Assembly: GCF_012927125.1 (NCBI RefSeq)
Contig: NZ_JABBFZ010000002.1
Span: forward strand, 558,001 to 622,000
Length of the DNA: 64,000 nt
Reading direction: 5' to 3'
From: Paraburkholderia antibiotica
GTDB lineage: Bacteria; Pseudomonadota; Gammaproteobacteria; Burkholderiales; Burkholderiaceae
Made by a program: the position numbers and the translations under genes. The notes beneath the pieces were generated by a model. The model had not been told where the DNA came from. It saw only the letters and a program-made list of their open reading frames with translations, and did no database searches. Below, piece after piece: positions 62,751 through 64,000 of the stretch; position 1 is the first letter of the stretch; every line of letters starts with the position of its first letter.

Positions 62751-64000
62751 TCAATCGCCCTCTTGCGGCGCGGACGGCGCCTCGCTCGACGCCCCCGGAC
62801 CCGGCACCACCGTGGGCCCCGCGCCGCCCGTGCCCGAAACATCCGGCGTGGACGGTTTGCCGCCCTTCGAGCGCGACGACATCAGTTCAAGCAGGTAGTA
62901 GAACATCGGGATGAAAAACACCGCGATCGCGGTTGCGCCAAGCATCCCGCCGATCACGCCAGTGCCGATCGAATGACGGCTGTTGGCCGACGCGCCCGTC
63001 GCAATCGCGAGCGGCACGCAGCCGAGAATGAACGCGAGCGAGGTCATCACGATCGGCCGCAGCCGTTCTTCGGCGGCGGTCATCGTCGCGTCGAACACGG
63101 ACGCGCCGGTCTCGCGATTGAGCACCGCGAACTCGAAGATCAGGATCGCGTTCTTCGCGGCGAGCGCGACCAGCATCGTCAGCCCGATCTGGAAGTAGAC
63201 GTCGTTGGAGAGGCCGCGCAGCATGATCGCGAGCAGCGCGCCGAACAGCGCGAACGGCACCGCCATCAGCACGCCGAACGGCAGCGTCCACTTCTCGTAC
63301 TGCGCGGCGAGGATCAGGAACACCATAACGAGGCCGAACACGAAGACGAGCCCCGAGGTGCCGCCCGACTGCCGCTCCTCGTACGCTTCGCCGCTCCACG
63401 CGACGTCGTAGCCTTCCGGCATCTGCGTAGCGATCTGCTCGAGCGCGGCGATCACCTGGCCGGAGCTGAATCCCGGCGCGGCGTTCGCGGTGACCTTGAT
63501 GGCCGGGAAGTTGTTGAAGCGGGTCACGAGGTCCGGGCCCGTCACATAGCGATAGCTCGCCACCGACTTGATCGGCACCATCGTGCCGGTACGGCTGCGC
63601 ACGAAGATCTGATCGAGGTCGGTCGGCTTCAGGCGATACGATGGTTCGGCCTGCAAGATGACCTGCCACAGCCGGCTCGAACGGTTGAACTGGGATACGT
63701 ACAGCGAGCCGAACATCGTCTGCATCGCGCTATAAACATCTTCGACCGGCACGCCGAGCGTCTCCGACTTGTCGCGGTCTACGTCGACCAGCAGTTGCCG
63801 CGACGACGCATTGAAGGTCATCGTGACGCCGGTCAGCTCCTTGCTAGCCCGTGCTTTCTGCACGAACTGATCGGCCACGCCCGCGAGCTGCGCGATGCTC
63901 GCGTCGCCCTTGCTCTGAATCCACACCTCGGTGCCGCCCGTCGTGCCGAGCCCCGGAATGGACGGTGGGTTGACCGGCAGCACCATGCCTTGCGGCACGT
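62751..64000 (-). CDS. RND efflux pump, AcrB/HAE1 type, C-terminal part
   Basis: The window holds the last 415 or so residues of a protein normally near 1050; the start lies to the right. Visible: porter-domain segment RQLLVDVDRDKSETLGVPVEDVYSAMQTMFGSLYVSQFNRSSRLWQVILQAEPSYR, then helices of the second half (LVFVFGLVMVFLILAAQYEKWTLPFGVLMAVP; ILIFEFAVLNRETGASVFDATMTAAEERLRPIVMTSLAFILGCVPLAIATGASANSRHSIGTGVIGGMLGATAIAVFFIPMFYYLL). HAE1 pumps export drugs and hydrophobic compounds. First visible gene of a run with the outer-membrane factor and pqiABC, all overlapped or abutting. Confidence 0.94.
   Translation of the reverse strand, partial: VPQGMVLPVNPPSIPGLGTTGGTEVWIQSKGDASIAQLAGVADQFVQKARASKELTGVTMTFNASSRQLLVDVDRDKSETLGVPVEDVYSAMQTMFGSLYVSQFNRSSRLWQVILQAEPSYRLKPTDLDQIFVRSRTGTMVPIKSVASYRYVTGPDLVTRFNNFPAIKVTANAAPGFSSGQVIAALEQIATQMPEGYDVAWSGEAYEERQSGGTSGLVFVFGLVMVFLILAAQYEKWTLPFGVLMAVPFALFGALLAIMLRGLSNDVYFQIGLTMLVALAAKNAILIFEFAVLNRETGASVFDATMTAAEERLRPIVMTSLAFILGCVPLAIATGASANSRHSIGTGVIGGMLGATAIAVFFIPMFYYLLELMSSRSKGGKPSTPDVSGTGGAGPTVVPGPGASSEAPSAPQEGD

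Noticed and set aside
1..64000. CRISPR arrays, insertion sequences, attachment sites, tRNA or rRNA genes
   Set aside because: No spaced direct-repeat array, transposase, integrase or structural RNA pattern was seen; the only tandem arrays are the short ones listed.

Overview
The window looks like a chromosomal segment of a Burkholderiaceae bacterium, most likely Paraburkholderia or a close relative. The base composition is strongly GC-rich, gene density is high, and it carries family markers typical of that group: two DUF4148 proteins, a Burkholderia-type trimeric porin, adjacent DUF3300/DUF2950 genes, a short Pta next to AckA, and a fused indolepyruvate oxidoreductase. I see no rRNA, tRNA, insertion sequence, prophage or CRISPR array. 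It is one contiguous genomic stretch, cut at both ends inside genes: a LuxR-type regulator on the left and an RND pump on the right.

Region 1 (1-12.2 kb) is a quinoprotein cluster. A convergent two-component pair is followed by a TonB-dependent receptor, a secreted beta-propeller protein, a private TonB-ExbB-ExbD energiser, two HAD phosphatases, and an opposing operon encoding a soluble PQQ alcohol dehydrogenase, a diheme cytochrome c and a secreted ankyrin protein. The dehydrogenase has an extra aspartate two residues after the catalytic one, the signature of lanthanide-using quinoproteins, so receptor plus TonB system may import the metal. A shared inverted repeat, GGGA-N5-TCCC, lies in front of the receptor (two copies, 22 bp apart) and in the beta-propeller/tonB divergent promoter (one copy).

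Region 2 (12.7-21 kb) is metal and bicarbonate handling: a ZnuD-like receptor preceded by a Zur-like palindrome, a CusRS-like two-component system preceded by a CusR-like box, a beta-carbonic anhydrase with a SulP transporter, and two small secreted DUF4148 proteins.

Region 3 (21-41 kb) is carbon and nitrogen catabolism: a patatin / 3-hydroxybutyrate dehydrogenase / acetoacetate decarboxylase operon (PHB and ketone-body turnover); a LysR-flanked MFS-MlrC-RidA-FAD oxidoreductase operon; an AraC regulator abutting a porin remnant; an MFS-porin pair; an Lrp regulator divergent from an indolepyruvate ferredoxin oxidoreductase; a stretch of tiny, less GC-rich ORFs; and a second MlrC-like gene.

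Region 4 (41-57.6 kb) looks like an acid / low-oxygen stress island: an MFS pump, the minus-strand operon aspT-aspD-gadB-small membrane protein, SulP plus a surface-protein gene, DUF3300-DUF2950, a glycine-zipper protein, three small genes of unclear role, and pta-ackA. Three separate transcription units here carry the same palindrome, TACGACC-WW-GGTCC, roughly 155-165 bp before their start codons, suggesting a local regulon. Region 5 (57.7-64 kb) is a tightly overlapped minus-strand operon, RND pump - outer-membrane factor - pqiA - pqiB - pqiC, joining drug/solvent efflux to MCE-type lipid transport.
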